A DNA stretch of 64,000 nucleotides from MH13 sp042140245 (GTDB lineage: Bacteria > Pseudomonadota > Alphaproteobacteria > Rhizobiales > MH13). The stretch lies in contig NZ_CP159483.1 of the NCBI RefSeq assembly GCF_042140245.1, forward strand, positions 2,170,001 to 2,234,000, given 5' to 3'. Position 1 is the stretch's first letter. Each line of letters opens with the position of its first letter. Shown here piece by piece: positions 34,269 through 43,811 of the stretch. The notes beneath the pieces were generated by a model. That model saw only the letters and a list, made by a program, of their open reading frames with translations, was not told the DNA's origin and did not search any database. The translations under genes and the position numbers were made by a program.

Positions 34269-35540
34269 ATGACTTGTGCTTGGAAACCGGCGGCAGAGGT
34301 CATTCCAGTAGGGGGCTGTACAGCACGAATGAATTTTGCTCGGCTTGTGGCCATGGCAACGCCGAACCTTTTGCGGACGATCAACGAGACCCGCGTTCTG
34401 AACCTTTTGTTTCAGCGCGGCCCGCATTCGCGTGCCGATATCGCTCGCGAGCTTCAAGTCACGCGATCAACTGCTTCTGCCTTGGTTGCTGGCCTTGTTG
34501 AACGTGGGCTGCTGCTGGAGACAGAAGAGACGGCAGATGTGGAGAGGATCGGCCGGCCTGGCTTTGTGGTGAAGCTCAATCCCAGTGCACGCACCTATAT
34601 CGGCGTTGATATCGCTGTGTCTGAGCTTCGCATCGTTGCTTTGGACATGACGGCAAACATTATCGCGTCACTGACGGTGCCTTATACTGATCCGGCTACA
34701 CCTGATTATGTCGTTAGCCTTGTTCGTCCCGCCGTTGAGAAACTGTTGGATGAGAACGGCCTCCAATTCAGCTCTGTTGAGGGGCTCGGTATTGCTATTC
34801 CTGGCCTTGTGGAAACCGATGGTGTGATCGTGTTCGCGCCAATCCTCAATTGGCGCAATGTCGACATTAAAGACATGATCGAGCGGGCGTTCGATGTCCC
34901 GATTGACCTGTATTTTGACAATGATGCCAATGCCTGTGCCTTTTCAGAGGGCTATCGCATGGACGCGTCTTCATCAGGCACGCTTGCTTATTTTCTGATG
35001 GACAGCGGCGTTGGGCTTGGCATTCTTCACCAGGGCCAGGTGTTTCGCGGACAAGAGGGCGTGGCCGGTGAAATTGGCCATGCACGGTTCTTTGGCGGCC
35101 TGAGCGACGAGACTGATTTTGCTGCCACACCGACCTTTGAGGATACAGTTGGCCGGGAAGGGGTGCTGCGGATGTGCGCGCGTCACCAGTTGCCGATAAC
35201 CTCGATCCGAGAGTTTGTTGAACTGGCGAAGACCGGCGATCCTGCGGCACGGCGTGTGTTTGAACTGTGGGCGCGCTGTCTGGCTGTGGGTGTTGCGAAC
35301 CTTTGCGTGATCCTCAACCCCGACCAGATTGTGCTTGGGGGAAAAACCGCTGAGCTGTTTTCCATCGACCCCAAACGTGTGCACGACGAAGCGAACCGAC
35401 ATCTGCGGTTTATGTTCAAAACACCCACTTTGCGCACCAGCGCGCTGGGTGTTTTGGCCGCAAGTGTTGGTGTTGCCAGCGTCACGCATCGCCAAAGCTT
35501 TGCTGTTTCAGCCAACACAGATGGTGCACTAAGCGCCTGA
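34269..35540 (+). CDS. ROK-family transcriptional repressor of the sugar locus
   Basis: A 423-residue NagC/Mlc/XylR-type ROK regulator. An N-terminal winged helix (RADIARELQVTRSTASALVAGLVERGLL) precedes a ROK sugar-kinase-like domain with YIGVDIAVSE, DNDANACAFSEG and GVAGEIGHARF. The zinc-binding CxCGxxGC motif normally after the GHxxF segment is absent. The start is uncertain: ATG 34269 has GGAG four bases upstream, while 34329 and 34353 are nearer to the conserved start. It is followed by the ABC sugar operon 198 bases downstream and probably controls it. Confidence 0.87.
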   Translation: MTCAWKPAAEVIPVGGCTARMNFARLVAMATPNLLRTINETRVLNLLFQRGPHSRADIARELQVTRSTASALVAGLVERGLLLETEETADVERIGRPGFVVKLNPSARTYIGVDIAVSELRIVALDMTANIIASLTVPYTDPATPDYVVSLVRPAVEKLLDENGLQFSSVEGLGIAIPGLVETDGVIVFAPILNWRNVDIKDMIERAFDVPIDLYFDNDANACAFSEGYRMDASSSGTLAYFLMDSGVGLGILHQGQVFRGQEGVAGEIGHARFFGGLSDETDFAATPTFEDTVGREGVLRMCARHQLPITSIREFVELAKTGDPAARRVFELWARCLAVGVANLCVILNPDQIVLGGKTAELFSIDPKRVHDEANRHLRFMFKTPTLRTSALGVLAASVGVASVTHRQSFAVSANTDGALSA

Positions 35541-35738
35541 TAAATCGAGTGAAAGCGAATTACTTCTGACAAGCTCGACGTTGCCTGTTGACAGCCAGCG
35601 ACTTTGTTTGCAGTCTGAACAAACTCGGGAGAAATCGGTTTCGGGATTTGCGCACGTTTTTGCGCCTTCGAATGCCGAGCCAAGAAAAAGCAAAAACCTA
35701 CGGCGCGCCCGAGCGTGCCCGTCTTGGGATGGAAAAAT

Positions 35739-36989
35739 ATGAAAAAATTGCTCGCATCGTCAGTGTGCGTGGCCGCTCTCGCGGTTGGCGCAACCGCCCC
35801 AGCTCATGCTGAGGGCGTAGAGGTTCTTCACTGGTGGACATCCGGTGGTGAAGCCGCTGCTGTGCAAGTCCTGAAAGACTCGCTCGAAGCTGAAGGCTAT
35901 TCCTGGGAAGACATGGCTGTGGCCGGTGGTGGCGGTGACGCTGCACGGACCACGCTGCGTGCCCGTGTCGTTGCTGGTGACCCACCAACCGCCGCTCAGT
36001 TGCTTGGTATGCAGGTTACTGAATGGGCGCAGGAAGGTTTCCTTGGCAACCTCAACTCTGTTGCCGACGCCGGTGGCTGGAACGATGTCGTGCCAGCAGC
36101 AATCCAACAGTTTGGCACCTATGAAGGCGAGTGGGTTGCCGCTCCGGTGAACGTCCACCGCCCGAACTGGTTGTGGATGAACCGCGAGGTGTTTGAATCC
36201 AACAACCTTGATGTTCCGACCACATGGGAAGAGTTCAACGCTGTGGCCGAGCAGCTGCAGGACTTGGGCATCATCCCTTTGGCTCACGGTGGTCAGCCTT
36301 GGCAGGATGCAACGATCTTTGATGATGTGGTGCTCGGCATCGGTGGCCCAGATTTCTACCAGGCTGCAATCATCGATTTGGATGAAGATGCTTTGTCATC
36401 GGACACCATGGTTGCCGTGTTTGACCAGATGCGCACCATTCGCGGTTTCGTTGATGACAACATGTCAGGTCGTGACTGGAACCTTGCCAGCGCCATGGTG
36501 GTGCGTGGCGAAGCCGCCATGCAGCTGATGGGCGACTGGGCAAAAGGTGAGTTCATTGCGGCTGGCCTGACGCCAGGTGATGAAATCATGTGTGCCACGG
36601 CACCGGGCACTGAGGGCGCGTTCCTCTTCAACACCGACTTCTTTGCGATGTTCGATGTTGATGCTGGCGATGCTGAAGCACAGCAGGCGCTTGCTGCTGG
36701 TATCCTTGATCCAGGCTTCCAGGAAGCTTTCAACCTGGTGAAGGGCTCAATCCCAGCACGTACCGACGTGTCTCCTGACAACTTTGATGCTTGTGGCCAG
36801 CAGTCGATCTCCGACATGGCAGCAGCGGCTGAAGCTGGTACATTGATGGGGTCGATGGCTCACGGTCACGCGCAGCCAAGTGCGATCCAGGGTGCCATGG
36901 TCGACACGGTGACTCAGCACTTCAACTCTGACATGTCGTCTGCTGACGCTGTCGAAGCGCTGGTTACAGCCGTCAACGCCGCGCGCTAA
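35739..36989 (+). CDS. Carbohydrate ABC transporter substrate-binding protein
   Basis: A 416-residue family 1 sugar-binding protein with a Sec signal peptide (MKKLLASSVCVAALAVG, cleavage after AHA near residue 24). The mature start EVLHWWTSGGEAAAV and the segment GDPPTAAQLLG resemble glucose/mannose-type binding proteins (GtsA-like). FNTDFFAMF occurs near residue 300. ATG 35739 has GGA six bases upstream. A strong hairpin follows the gene, and permease genes start 136 bases later. Glucose is one possibility, but the downstream catabolic genes point to a less common sugar. Confidence 0.9.
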   Translation: MKKLLASSVCVAALAVGATAPAHAEGVEVLHWWTSGGEAAAVQVLKDSLEAEGYSWEDMAVAGGGGDAARTTLRARVVAGDPPTAAQLLGMQVTEWAQEGFLGNLNSVADAGGWNDVVPAAIQQFGTYEGEWVAAPVNVHRPNWLWMNREVFESNNLDVPTTWEEFNAVAEQLQDLGIIPLAHGGQPWQDATIFDDVVLGIGGPDFYQAAIIDLDEDALSSDTMVAVFDQMRTIRGFVDDNMSGRDWNLASAMVVRGEAAMQLMGDWAKGEFIAAGLTPGDEIMCATAPGTEGAFLFNTDFFAMFDVDAGDAEAQQALAAGILDPGFQEAFNLVKGSIPARTDVSPDNFDACGQQSISDMAAAAEAGTLMGSMAHGHAQPSAIQGAMVDTVTQHFNSDMSSADAVEALVTAVNAAR

Positions 36990-37011
36990 GGCCGCACGCG
37001 TTTCTCAAGCT

Positions 37012-37038
37012 TTGCCGCAGGTATTTTCCCTGCGGCAG
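37012..37038. terminator. Stem-loop after sugar-binding-protein gene
   Basis: GCCGCAGG (37014-37021) and CCTGCGGC (37029-37036) form a perfect 8-bp stem with a 7-base loop; flanking T-A and T-G pairs lengthen it. It lies 23 bases after the binding-protein stop and has no T-run. It probably protects the upstream mRNA or partly terminates, raising binding protein over permease. It parallels the hairpin of the TRAP operon. Confidence 0.6.
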
Positions 37039-37125
37039 AGCGTTTGTTGCGCCTGATCCCCTCTCAAGGCGTCCGCTTTACCCTTTCTTGGTGGTCCTTT
37101 TGGCCCCTTAGCGGAGACCTGCCTG

Positions 37126-38004
37126 ATGCAGCGCCTTCTCGCCCGAATTATGCCCGTTGCGGTGTTGTCGCCGACGATCATTCTGACGACGATCTTCATC
37201 TACGGCTTCATCGTTTTCTCGGTGATCTTGTCCTTCACCGGATCGCGCATGTTTCCGCGGTTCAACTTTGTTGGCTTTGATCAATACACACGTCTTTTCG
37301 CCAATCCACGCTGGGAAGTGGCCGTGGAGAACATGCTGATTTTCGGCATTCTCTACATTTTGCTTTCAACGCTGATAGGCCTGACGTTGGCGATTTTGTT
37401 GGATCAAAAGATCCGCAATGAGGGTGTCCTGCGCACGATCTACCTCTACCCGATGGCGATCTCTTTCATCGTGACCGGGGTGATCTGGCAGTGGATCCTG
37501 AACCCTGGCCTGGGCATCCAGACGTTCATGCGTAATCTGGGGTTTGAAAACTTTACCTTTGACTGGCTCGTGCAGAATGATTTGGCCATCTACTGCGTTG
37601 TGATCGCAGGTGTTTGGCAAGTCTCCGGCTATATCATGGCGCTGTTTTTGGCGGGTCTTCGCGGTATCAACACCGACATTGTGAACGCTGCTAAGATCGA
37701 TGGCGCGAAGACGTGGCAAACCTATCGCTATGTGATCTTGCCCGAGCTGCGCCCCATGTTTCTGACAGCCTTTGTGGTGCAGGCGCATTTGGCGATCAAA
37801 AGCTATGATTTGGTTGTGGCCCTCACCAAGGGTGGGCCCGGCTTTGCCACCGAGTTGCCCTCGACTTTCATGTATTCGACCACCTTCACCCGCAATGAAA
37901 TGGGGCTGGGTGCAGCCAGTGCTGTGATCATGCTGTGCACCATTGCTGCTGTGGTTGTTCCTTACCTCTACTCGGAGATTCGAAATGAGCGTCGCAGCGC
38001 TTGA
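37126..38004 (+). CDS. Sugar ABC transporter permease (MalF/UgpA-like)
   Basis: A 292-residue inner-membrane permease with six hydrophobic segments. The EAA loop that docks on the ATPase reads NAAKIDGAKTWQTYRYVILPELRPMF. The first permease of the pair is followed by the second with a 20-base overlap. LTKGGPGFATELPSTFMYSTTF near the end is typical for the glucose/mannose-type (GtsB) subgroup. Confidence 0.9.
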   Translation: MQRLLARIMPVAVLSPTIILTTIFIYGFIVFSVILSFTGSRMFPRFNFVGFDQYTRLFANPRWEVAVENMLIFGILYILLSTLIGLTLAILLDQKIRNEGVLRTIYLYPMAISFIVTGVIWQWILNPGLGIQTFMRNLGFENFTFDWLVQNDLAIYCVVIAGVWQVSGYIMALFLAGLRGINTDIVNAAKIDGAKTWQTYRYVILPELRPMFLTAFVVQAHLAIKSYDLVVALTKGGPGFATELPSTFMYSTTFTRNEMGLGAASAVIMLCTIAAVVVPYLYSEIRNERRSA

Positions 38005-38899
38005 CGATACGCCCCCCTCGGGCAGCGAGCAACGCGCCGAGGTGGATTGGGGCGCACGGTTCAGCCGCATCGCGGTTTACGGGGTCTTGATATTCGCGGC
38101 TCTTGTTTTCCTGGTGCCGCTTATGTCGATGATTTTCACCAGTCTGAAGGACATGGATGAGATTCGTGGCGGCAACCTGTTGGCACCACCATCCGATATC
38201 ACGATCTCTGCGTGGCTGAAGGCGTGGAATGAAGCCTGTATTTCGGTGCAGTGCGACGGGCTGGCGCCTTACTTTGTCAACTCGCTCATGATCGTTGTTC
38301 CAGCGGTGGCTATCTCCGTCGCTCTGGGTGCCATCAATGGGTATGTTCTCACCATGTGGCGCTTTCCCGGCGCTGACTGGGTGTTTGGGGCGCTGCTTTT
38401 TGGCTGCTTCATCCCATTCCAAATCGTGCTCATCCCGATGGCGCGTATGTTGGGAATCATGGGCATAGCCGGGTCTATTCCCGGAGTGGTGTTCGTGCAC
38501 GTTGTGTACGGTATCGGCTTCACGACGCTGTTTTTCCGCAATTACTACGCCTCGGTTCCCAAAGAGCTGGTGAAGGCGGCAAGTGTTGATGGCGCAGGTT
38601 TTTGGGGCACGTGGTGGCATATCTTGATGCCGATTTCCTGGCCCATCGTGACCGTTGCGGTCATCTGGCAGTTCACCGGTGTGTGGAATGACTTTCTGTT
38701 TGGCGTGTCGTTCTCGTCCGGCAACAATCAGCCGGTGACGGTTGCGCTAAACAATCTGGTGAACACGTCCACCGGGGTCAAAGAATACAATGTCGATATG
38801 GCAGGCGCCATGATCTCCGCCTTCCCAACTCTCTTCGTTTACATCGTGGCGGGGCGCTTCTTCCTGCGCGGCCTGATGTCGGGCGCCGTCAAGGGCTAG
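37985..38899 (+). CDS. Sugar ABC transporter permease (MalG/UgpE-like)
   Basis: A 304-residue permease with six membrane segments. The EAA loop is VKAASVDGAGFWGTWWHILMPISWP. GVWNDFLFGVSFSSG resembles the GtsC subgroup. ATG 37985, inside the end of the first permease gene, has GGAG seven bases upstream; longer upstream codons in this frame overlap the first permease and are not needed. It is followed by the ATPase gene after 34 bases. Confidence 0.9.
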   Translation: MSVAALDDTPPSGSEQRAEVDWGARFSRIAVYGVLIFAALVFLVPLMSMIFTSLKDMDEIRGGNLLAPPSDITISAWLKAWNEACISVQCDGLAPYFVNSLMIVVPAVAISVALGAINGYVLTMWRFPGADWVFGALLFGCFIPFQIVLIPMARMLGIMGIAGSIPGVVFVHVVYGIGFTTLFFRNYYASVPKELVKAASVDGAGFWGTWWHILMPISWPIVTVAVIWQFTGVWNDFLFGVSFSSGNNQPVTVALNNLVNTSTGVKEYNVDMAGAMISAFPTLFVYIVAGRFFLRGLMSGAVKG

Positions 38900-38933
38900 G
38901 GTCGAGACCCTAGGGCCAAAAAGGATACTCACA

Positions 38934-40082
38934 ATGACCACGCTTGCTGTTCAGGACATCAAGAAAAGCTTCGGCCCCACAGAGGTGCTCAAAGACATCG
39001 ATATGGAGATCGGCACCGGGGACTTTCTGGTGCTGGTTGGTCCTTCCGGTTGCGGGAAGTCCACGCTGCTCAACATCATTGCTGGCTTGGAAAATCAAAC
39101 GTCCGGCCAAGTGGTGATTGCTGGGCGCGATGTGTCCAATCTTCAGCCAAAGGAACGAGACATCGCGATGGTGTTCCAGTCCTATGCGCTTTACCCATCG
39201 ATGACGGTGGAGCGGAACATCGGCTTTTCTCTGGAAATGGCGGGGGTCGCCAAGGCGACACGGACTGAGCGCATCAAAGAAGTGGCCGAGCTTTTAAAGA
39301 TCACCGACCTTCTGAACCGGCGCCCGAGCCAATTGTCTGGCGGTCAACGCCAACGTGTAGCGATGGGCAGAGCGTTGGTCCGAGAGCCGCAGGTGTTTCT
39401 GTTCGATGAGCCGCTTTCGAACCTTGATGCAAAGCTGCGTGTGGACATGCGCGTTGAGATCAAGAAGCTGCATCAGCGCCTTGGTGCAACCATTGTGTAT
39501 GTCACCCATGATCAGATCGAAGCCATGACCATGGCGACGAAGATAGCGGTGATGAAGGGTGGTATCATCCAACAGTTCGGTGCGCCGAAAGACATTTACG
39601 ATCGTCCGTCTAACACCTTTGTTGCGACGTTCATGGGCTCGCCTGCCATGAACCTACTCAAAGGCACCATCAAAAAAGATGGCGCTGCCTGGGTTGTCGA
39701 TCATGGCACTGAAAAGGTTGCCGTGCCGCGCCATGTGGACGTCTCCGGCCTGCGCGAAGGGCAGGAGGTGCTGGTGGGCATTCGTCCTGAAGCCGTTCAT
39801 TTGGCCTCAGAAGTTGCGCACGATAGTCGTATCGATCAAGGCTGGGAGTTTGATCGCAGCATCGATGTGACCGAACCTACCGGTCCGGCAACGCTGGCAT
39901 TGTTTGAGGTGGATGGCACAGAGTTCCACGCCTCGCTCTCCGGTGATGCTGATGTTCAAGCCGGGCAAAGCTACCGGTTCAAAGCGGACCTTTCCAAAGC
40001 TCTCCTTTTTGATGCTTTGAGCGAACAGCGCATCGCCCATGTGGACGAAACCAACCAGCCCCAAGAGACGCAAGCAGCCTGA
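38934..40082 (+). CDS. Sugar ABC transporter ATPase (MalK/UgpC-like)
   Basis: A 382-residue ATPase. Walker A is GPSGCGKST, the Q-loop FQSYALYPSM, the signature QLSGGQRQRVA, Walker B VFLFDEPLSNLD and the switch His in YVTHDQIEA. The C-terminal TOBE/regulatory domain (GIRPEAVHL) is present, as in MalK-type proteins. It energises the two permeases upstream. The stop is 2 bases before the dehydrogenase gene, so transport and catabolism are on one transcript. Confidence 0.93.
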   Translation: MTTLAVQDIKKSFGPTEVLKDIDMEIGTGDFLVLVGPSGCGKSTLLNIIAGLENQTSGQVVIAGRDVSNLQPKERDIAMVFQSYALYPSMTVERNIGFSLEMAGVAKATRTERIKEVAELLKITDLLNRRPSQLSGGQRQRVAMGRALVREPQVFLFDEPLSNLDAKLRVDMRVEIKKLHQRLGATIVYVTHDQIEAMTMATKIAVMKGGIIQQFGAPKDIYDRPSNTFVATFMGSPAMNLLKGTIKKDGAAWVVDHGTEKVAVPRHVDVSGLREGQEVLVGIRPEAVHLASEVAHDSRIDQGWEFDRSIDVTEPTGPATLALFEVDGTEFHASLSGDADVQAGQSYRFKADLSKALLFDALSEQRIAHVDETNQPQETQAA

Positions 40083-40084
40083 CA

Positions 40085-41152
40085 ATGGAAGAAACTCCCC
40101 CCTTCCGGATCGGTGTCTTGGGCGCCGGACCGATTGCTCAATTTGGTCATTTTGAGGCCTGCGCGAAAGCCGGCAATGCTGAGCTTTACGCGATCTGCGA
40201 TGTCGCCGAAGACTTGGCCACACGGATGGCTGTGACCCATGATGCTGGTCAGGTGTTCACCGACTACGATGCGATGCTTGCCGACCCTCTTCTGGACGGT
40301 GTGATCATCGCAACGTCCGACCCATTTCATGTCCCCATGTCCATCAAGGCGTTGGAAGCGGGTAAAGCGGTGTTGAGTGAGAAGCCGCTGGGTATCAGCG
40401 TTGAGGATGTTTTGGAGCTTGAGGGCGCTGTGGCGCGCACTGGCGGCTATCTGCAAGTTGGTCACATGAAGCGTTTCGATCCAGGTATTGAGGCGGCCAA
40501 GGCATTCATCGACGAAAAGATGGGGGAGGTTCAGGCCCTCAAAGCTTGGTACTGCGATTCAACGCATCGCTACACCAACACCGATGCTGTGCAGCCGCTG
40601 CCTGTGCGTTCTGCCAATGCCAAGAAACCTGCAGGTGATCCCAAAGCTGACAAGCAAAGCTATTTCATGCTCGCGCATGGCTCGCACCTGGTTGATCTGA
40701 TGCGGCATCTGGCGGGCGAGATCATAAACGTTTCGGCACGTCTCTCAGAGAAGTTCGGTGCTTATTGCTGGTTTGTGGATGTGGAGTTTGCCAGTGGCGC
40801 GCTTGGACATATGGATCTGACCGTCGCTGTGCGTATGGATTGGCATGAGGGCTTCCAGATGTATGGTGAGCACGGCGCCATCCTCGCGAAGACTTACAAC
40901 CCTTGGTACTACCGGTCTTCTGAAGTCGACATCTTTGATGAAGCCACAGCCAGCACCACGCGCGTTCTGGGTGCTGATGGCCACTTTTTCCGCCGTCAGG
41001 TGGAGGGTTTTGTGCGTGGTGCGCGCGGTGAAAGCACGCAAGCGGCTGGCATTGTGGATGGCGTACAGAGCGTGAGGGTGATGGCGGCGATCCGTCAGTC
41101 CGTTGCAACCGGTCAGCCAGTGGATGTGGCAACGGCAGGTGGAGCGGTCTGA
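40085..41152 (+). CDS. Gfo/Idh/MocA-family sugar dehydrogenase
   Basis: A 355-residue NAD(P)-dependent oxidoreductase. It has the Rossmann start RIGVLGAGPIAQFGHF, the family lysine in SEKPLGISVED and the middle GYLQVGHMKRFDPG. The C-terminal beta-sheet domain of the family follows. Members oxidise sugars, inositols or 3-keto sugars. It follows the ATPase gene by 2 bases and shares one base with the next gene (TGATG). The substrate is unknown but should be the imported compound or its first intermediate. Confidence 0.88.
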   Translation: MEETPPFRIGVLGAGPIAQFGHFEACAKAGNAELYAICDVAEDLATRMAVTHDAGQVFTDYDAMLADPLLDGVIIATSDPFHVPMSIKALEAGKAVLSEKPLGISVEDVLELEGAVARTGGYLQVGHMKRFDPGIEAAKAFIDEKMGEVQALKAWYCDSTHRYTNTDAVQPLPVRSANAKKPAGDPKADKQSYFMLAHGSHLVDLMRHLAGEIINVSARLSEKFGAYCWFVDVEFASGALGHMDLTVAVRMDWHEGFQMYGEHGAILAKTYNPWYYRSSEVDIFDEATASTTRVLGADGHFFRRQVEGFVRGARGESTQAAGIVDGVQSVRVMAAIRQSVATGQPVDVATAGGAV

Positions 41153-41973
41153 TGCAGATCGGTATCTTCGCCAAAACCTTCCCAGGCAGTGACCCTGATA
41201 CTGTTTTTGCATCGGTGAAATCTGCTGGATTTGCCGCTGTTCAACACAATTGGGCGTGTTCGGGACTCGCATCTGTGCCAGGCACAATTCCTGACGACGC
41301 GCAGGCTGATGTGGCCCATGCCATGGATGCGCATGGCCTTCAGATGGCGGCGGTGTCGGGCACAGTGAATTTGATCCATCCGGATGTGGTTGTCCGTCAG
41401 CAAGGCATCGACAATCTCAAGACTGTCATTCGCTCAGCCCCCGCCATCCAGGCACCCGTCGTGACTCTGTGCACGGGATCGCGCAATGCGGACGATCAGT
41501 GGGCCGATCACCCAGACAACCAGATGCCTGAGGCTTGGATGGACCTGTTGGCGGCCATGGAGCAATTGTTGCCGGTGGCTGAAGAGGCTGGTGTGAGGCT
41601 CGGTGTTGAGCCGGAATTGGCCAATGTTATCAACAGCGCCGAGGCAGCCAAACGGTTGATTGATGAGGTTCAGTCCGACGCCATCACGATTGTCTTTGAT
41701 CCGGCCAATCTCTTTGAGATCGCTTCGCTGGACGAGCAACAGCACATCGTTGCGGAAGCGCTGGAGCGATTGGCCGGGCATATAGGCATGGCCCACGCCA
41801 AGGATCGTACAGCTGATGGAGGCTTCACCACCGCAGGGCAGGGTGTTCTCGATTATCCCTTTTTCCTCAAAGGGCTGCGCACCGTTGGGTTCAATGGCCC
41901 GCTGATCACCCATGGTCTATCGGCGGCCGATGCGCCGGGTGTTGCCATGTTCCTTTCGGAGCAATTGGCATGA
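41152..41973 (+). CDS. Sugar phosphate isomerase/epimerase, xylose-isomerase-like TIM barrel
   Basis: A 273-residue AP endonuclease 2-type TIM barrel. Probable metal ligands are in GVEPELANVI, FDPANLFE, GMAHAKDRTADGG and in the last strand. This family includes inosose dehydratase, hydroxypyruvate isomerase and 3-keto-sugar epimerases. The start overlaps the dehydrogenase stop by one base with GGAG upstream. The pairing with a Gfo/Idh/MocA dehydrogenase suggests that its substrate is the keto-sugar made by that enzyme. Confidence 0.85.
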   Translation: MQIGIFAKTFPGSDPDTVFASVKSAGFAAVQHNWACSGLASVPGTIPDDAQADVAHAMDAHGLQMAAVSGTVNLIHPDVVVRQQGIDNLKTVIRSAPAIQAPVVTLCTGSRNADDQWADHPDNQMPEAWMDLLAAMEQLLPVAEEAGVRLGVEPELANVINSAEAAKRLIDEVQSDAITIVFDPANLFEIASLDEQQHIVAEALERLAGHIGMAHAKDRTADGGFTTAGQGVLDYPFFLKGLRTVGFNGPLITHGLSAADAPGVAMFLSEQLA

Positions 41974-42821
41974 TGCGAACCTTCGATCATCAGGGACTCA
42001 CCTTGTCCTATCGCGATGAAGGCGAGGGGCCAGCGTTGATTTTCCAGCATGGCCTTGGCGCCAGCGCTGACCAGCCTTTCGACGTTATGGGCAGTTATGA
42101 CGGCTTTCGTCGTATCGCGTTGGAGTGTCGTGGCCATGGGGCCAGCGACTTGGGCGACCCCAGCGAGCTTTCCATCGCCACCTTCGCTGATGACCTTTTG
42201 GCCCTGATGGACCATTTGAGCATCGCCAGCGCCCATGTTGGTGGTATTTCTATGGGCGCTGCCATCGCTACGCGGTTTGCGGTGCTCAACCCGTTGCGTT
42301 CCCGCTCTCTGTGTGTGGCGCGTCCTGCTTGGTTTGACCGTGCGGCGCCGGACAATATGGCGATCTTTGCTGTGGCTGCGGCCTTTCTTGATGCCCATGG
42401 GGTAGAGGGGGGGCGTGAACGTTTTGCAGCCAGCGAGCCTTATGCTGCGCTGAAGGCCGCCTCGCCCGACAACGCGACTTCATTGCTTGGGCAGTTTGAT
42501 CGATCTGACCCTTTCTCAACAGTCGCGTTGCTTTCACGCCTTGCGGTTGATGGTCCAGGTATTTCGTTCGCCGACTATCAGGCTTTGCGATTGCCAGTGC
42601 AGGTGATTGGCCATGAGCTGGATGCCATCCACCCATTGTCGATGGCACGGGCCATTGCTGATGCGACGCCTGGGTCTGAGCTTGTTGAAATCACGCCGAA
42701 AAGCACCAGCAAAGAGCGTTATGCCTCTGAGTTTTCATCAGCCGTTCAGCGTTTTCTGCACAGCGTGGAAAGCGCAGAAAGTGCGGTTGCAACACCGGCG
42801 TCGGCGTTTGCCAATGACTGA
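41970..42821 (+). CDS. Alpha/beta hydrolase, possible lactonase or ester hydrolase
   Basis: A 283-residue alpha/beta-hydrolase-fold protein. FQHGLGASADQP carries the oxyanion-hole HG motif, and the nucleophile elbow is GGISMGAAIA (Ser within GISMG). An acid residue is near GHELDAIHP and a catalytic His is less clear: ITPKSTSKERYASEF occupies the usual region and lacks an obvious His. It overlaps both neighbours (4 and 8 bases). In this pathway a sugar-acid lactone, such as the product of the dehydrogenase, is a plausible substrate, but this is inference. Confidence 0.82.
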   Translation: MMRTFDHQGLTLSYRDEGEGPALIFQHGLGASADQPFDVMGSYDGFRRIALECRGHGASDLGDPSELSIATFADDLLALMDHLSIASAHVGGISMGAAIATRFAVLNPLRSRSLCVARPAWFDRAAPDNMAIFAVAAAFLDAHGVEGGRERFAASEPYAALKAASPDNATSLLGQFDRSDPFSTVALLSRLAVDGPGISFADYQALRLPVQVIGHELDAIHPLSMARAIADATPGSELVEITPKSTSKERYASEFSSAVQRFLHSVESAESAVATPASAFAND

Positions 42822-43743
42822 TCACGGGACGATCTTGGTCGCAGATGTGGGCGGTACATCCATGAAGCTCAGCGCGGTGTTGGACGGAGCGCCAGCGCCT
42901 TTTAGCCAGCGTGTTTCATCGCATGAACTGCGGTGCGCCGATCCCCTGGGTGCATTTGAAACCATCTTCCAGACCTTTGCGAAAAACCATGCGTTGGCCT
43001 TTGACGCTGTTGTGATGACTGTGCCAGGGTTTGTGGACCGCGACTTTGATCGCGTGCTCTATGCTGCCAATCTTCCTGAACTCAACGGCGTTTCTCTTTC
43101 TTCAGGGCTTTCCAAACGCCTTGGCGTTCCTGTGACTTTAGAACGTGATGCTGTGCTGCTGCTGCAAGGTGAGCGGGCGAGTGGTGTGGCACAAGGGACC
43201 GATAGCGTGCTCGGCATTTTTTTCGGCACTGGGGTTGGCGCAGCTTTGATCGAAAACGATCAAGTGTTTCGCGGCGCTGGATGGGCCTTGGAGATTGGGC
43301 ATATGCCTATCCATGGCGATGCAGAGCCGCTTGATGGACTGAAGGCCGATAGTTTGGAGGTTTACGCCTCGGGCCGGCGTCTCAACCAGCTTGCCGAGAC
43401 TTATGGTGTGCCGGTGGAAGCCTTGTTTGAACAGGAAGGTCCGCCAGCATTGCTCGATGATCTAGAAACTTTCGTGCGCGATCAGGCTTTTGCCACCGCA
43501 TCAAGCTTGTTGATGTTTTGCCCAGAAACGTTGGTGCTTGGAGGCGGCGTCTTGGACATGCGCGGGTACCCACGAGAGGCTCTGGTTGAGCAAGTCCGCG
43601 CGCGCGCCACGCTTCCACCCAAGCGCCCTCTTGATATCCGTTTTGCAACGCGTGGCTGGCGCGCTGTTCTCGATGCTGCGCAAGCGTTGATGGCGGAGCG
43701 AGAGGCATCTTTTCAACACGCCGCGCTGCATGCGCACGCCTAA
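42814..43743 (+). CDS. ROK-family sugar kinase
   Basis: A 309-residue kinase of the ROK family without a DNA-binding domain. ATP and sugar-binding segments are LVADVGGTSMKLSAV, LERDAVLLLQGERASG, FFGTGVGAALIENDQVF and EIGHMPIHGDAE; the family zinc CxCGxxGC is absent. It resembles the glucokinase-like/allose kinase subgroup. ATG 42814 overlaps the hydrolase stop by eight bases; the longer frame to 42607 would run inside the hydrolase gene. It phosphorylates a sugar in the locus, probably the epimerised product. Confidence 0.85.
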   Translation: MTDHGTILVADVGGTSMKLSAVLDGAPAPFSQRVSSHELRCADPLGAFETIFQTFAKNHALAFDAVVMTVPGFVDRDFDRVLYAANLPELNGVSLSSGLSKRLGVPVTLERDAVLLLQGERASGVAQGTDSVLGIFFGTGVGAALIENDQVFRGAGWALEIGHMPIHGDAEPLDGLKADSLEVYASGRRLNQLAETYGVPVEALFEQEGPPALLDDLETFVRDQAFATASSLLMFCPETLVLGGGVLDMRGYPREALVEQVRARATLPPKRPLDIRFATRGWRAVLDAAQALMAEREASFQHAALHAHA

Positions 43744-43811
43744 GGTTGGTCGCGTTTTCGGACGGAAAATCGGTGCCCACTTTTCCTACCAACGCTTTGA
43801 AGGAACGCATT

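Noticed and set aside
35588..35623. TTGACA and a TTTGTT/AACAAA dyad upstream of the sugar-binding-protein gene
   Set aside because: A -35-like hexamer without a convincing -10 and a short dyad of low specificity; not enough to call a promoter or operator.
38000..38620. Long minus-strand frames opposite the sugar permease genes
   Set aside because: Antisense frames rich in His, Arg and Gln; the permeases have EAA loops and six spans.
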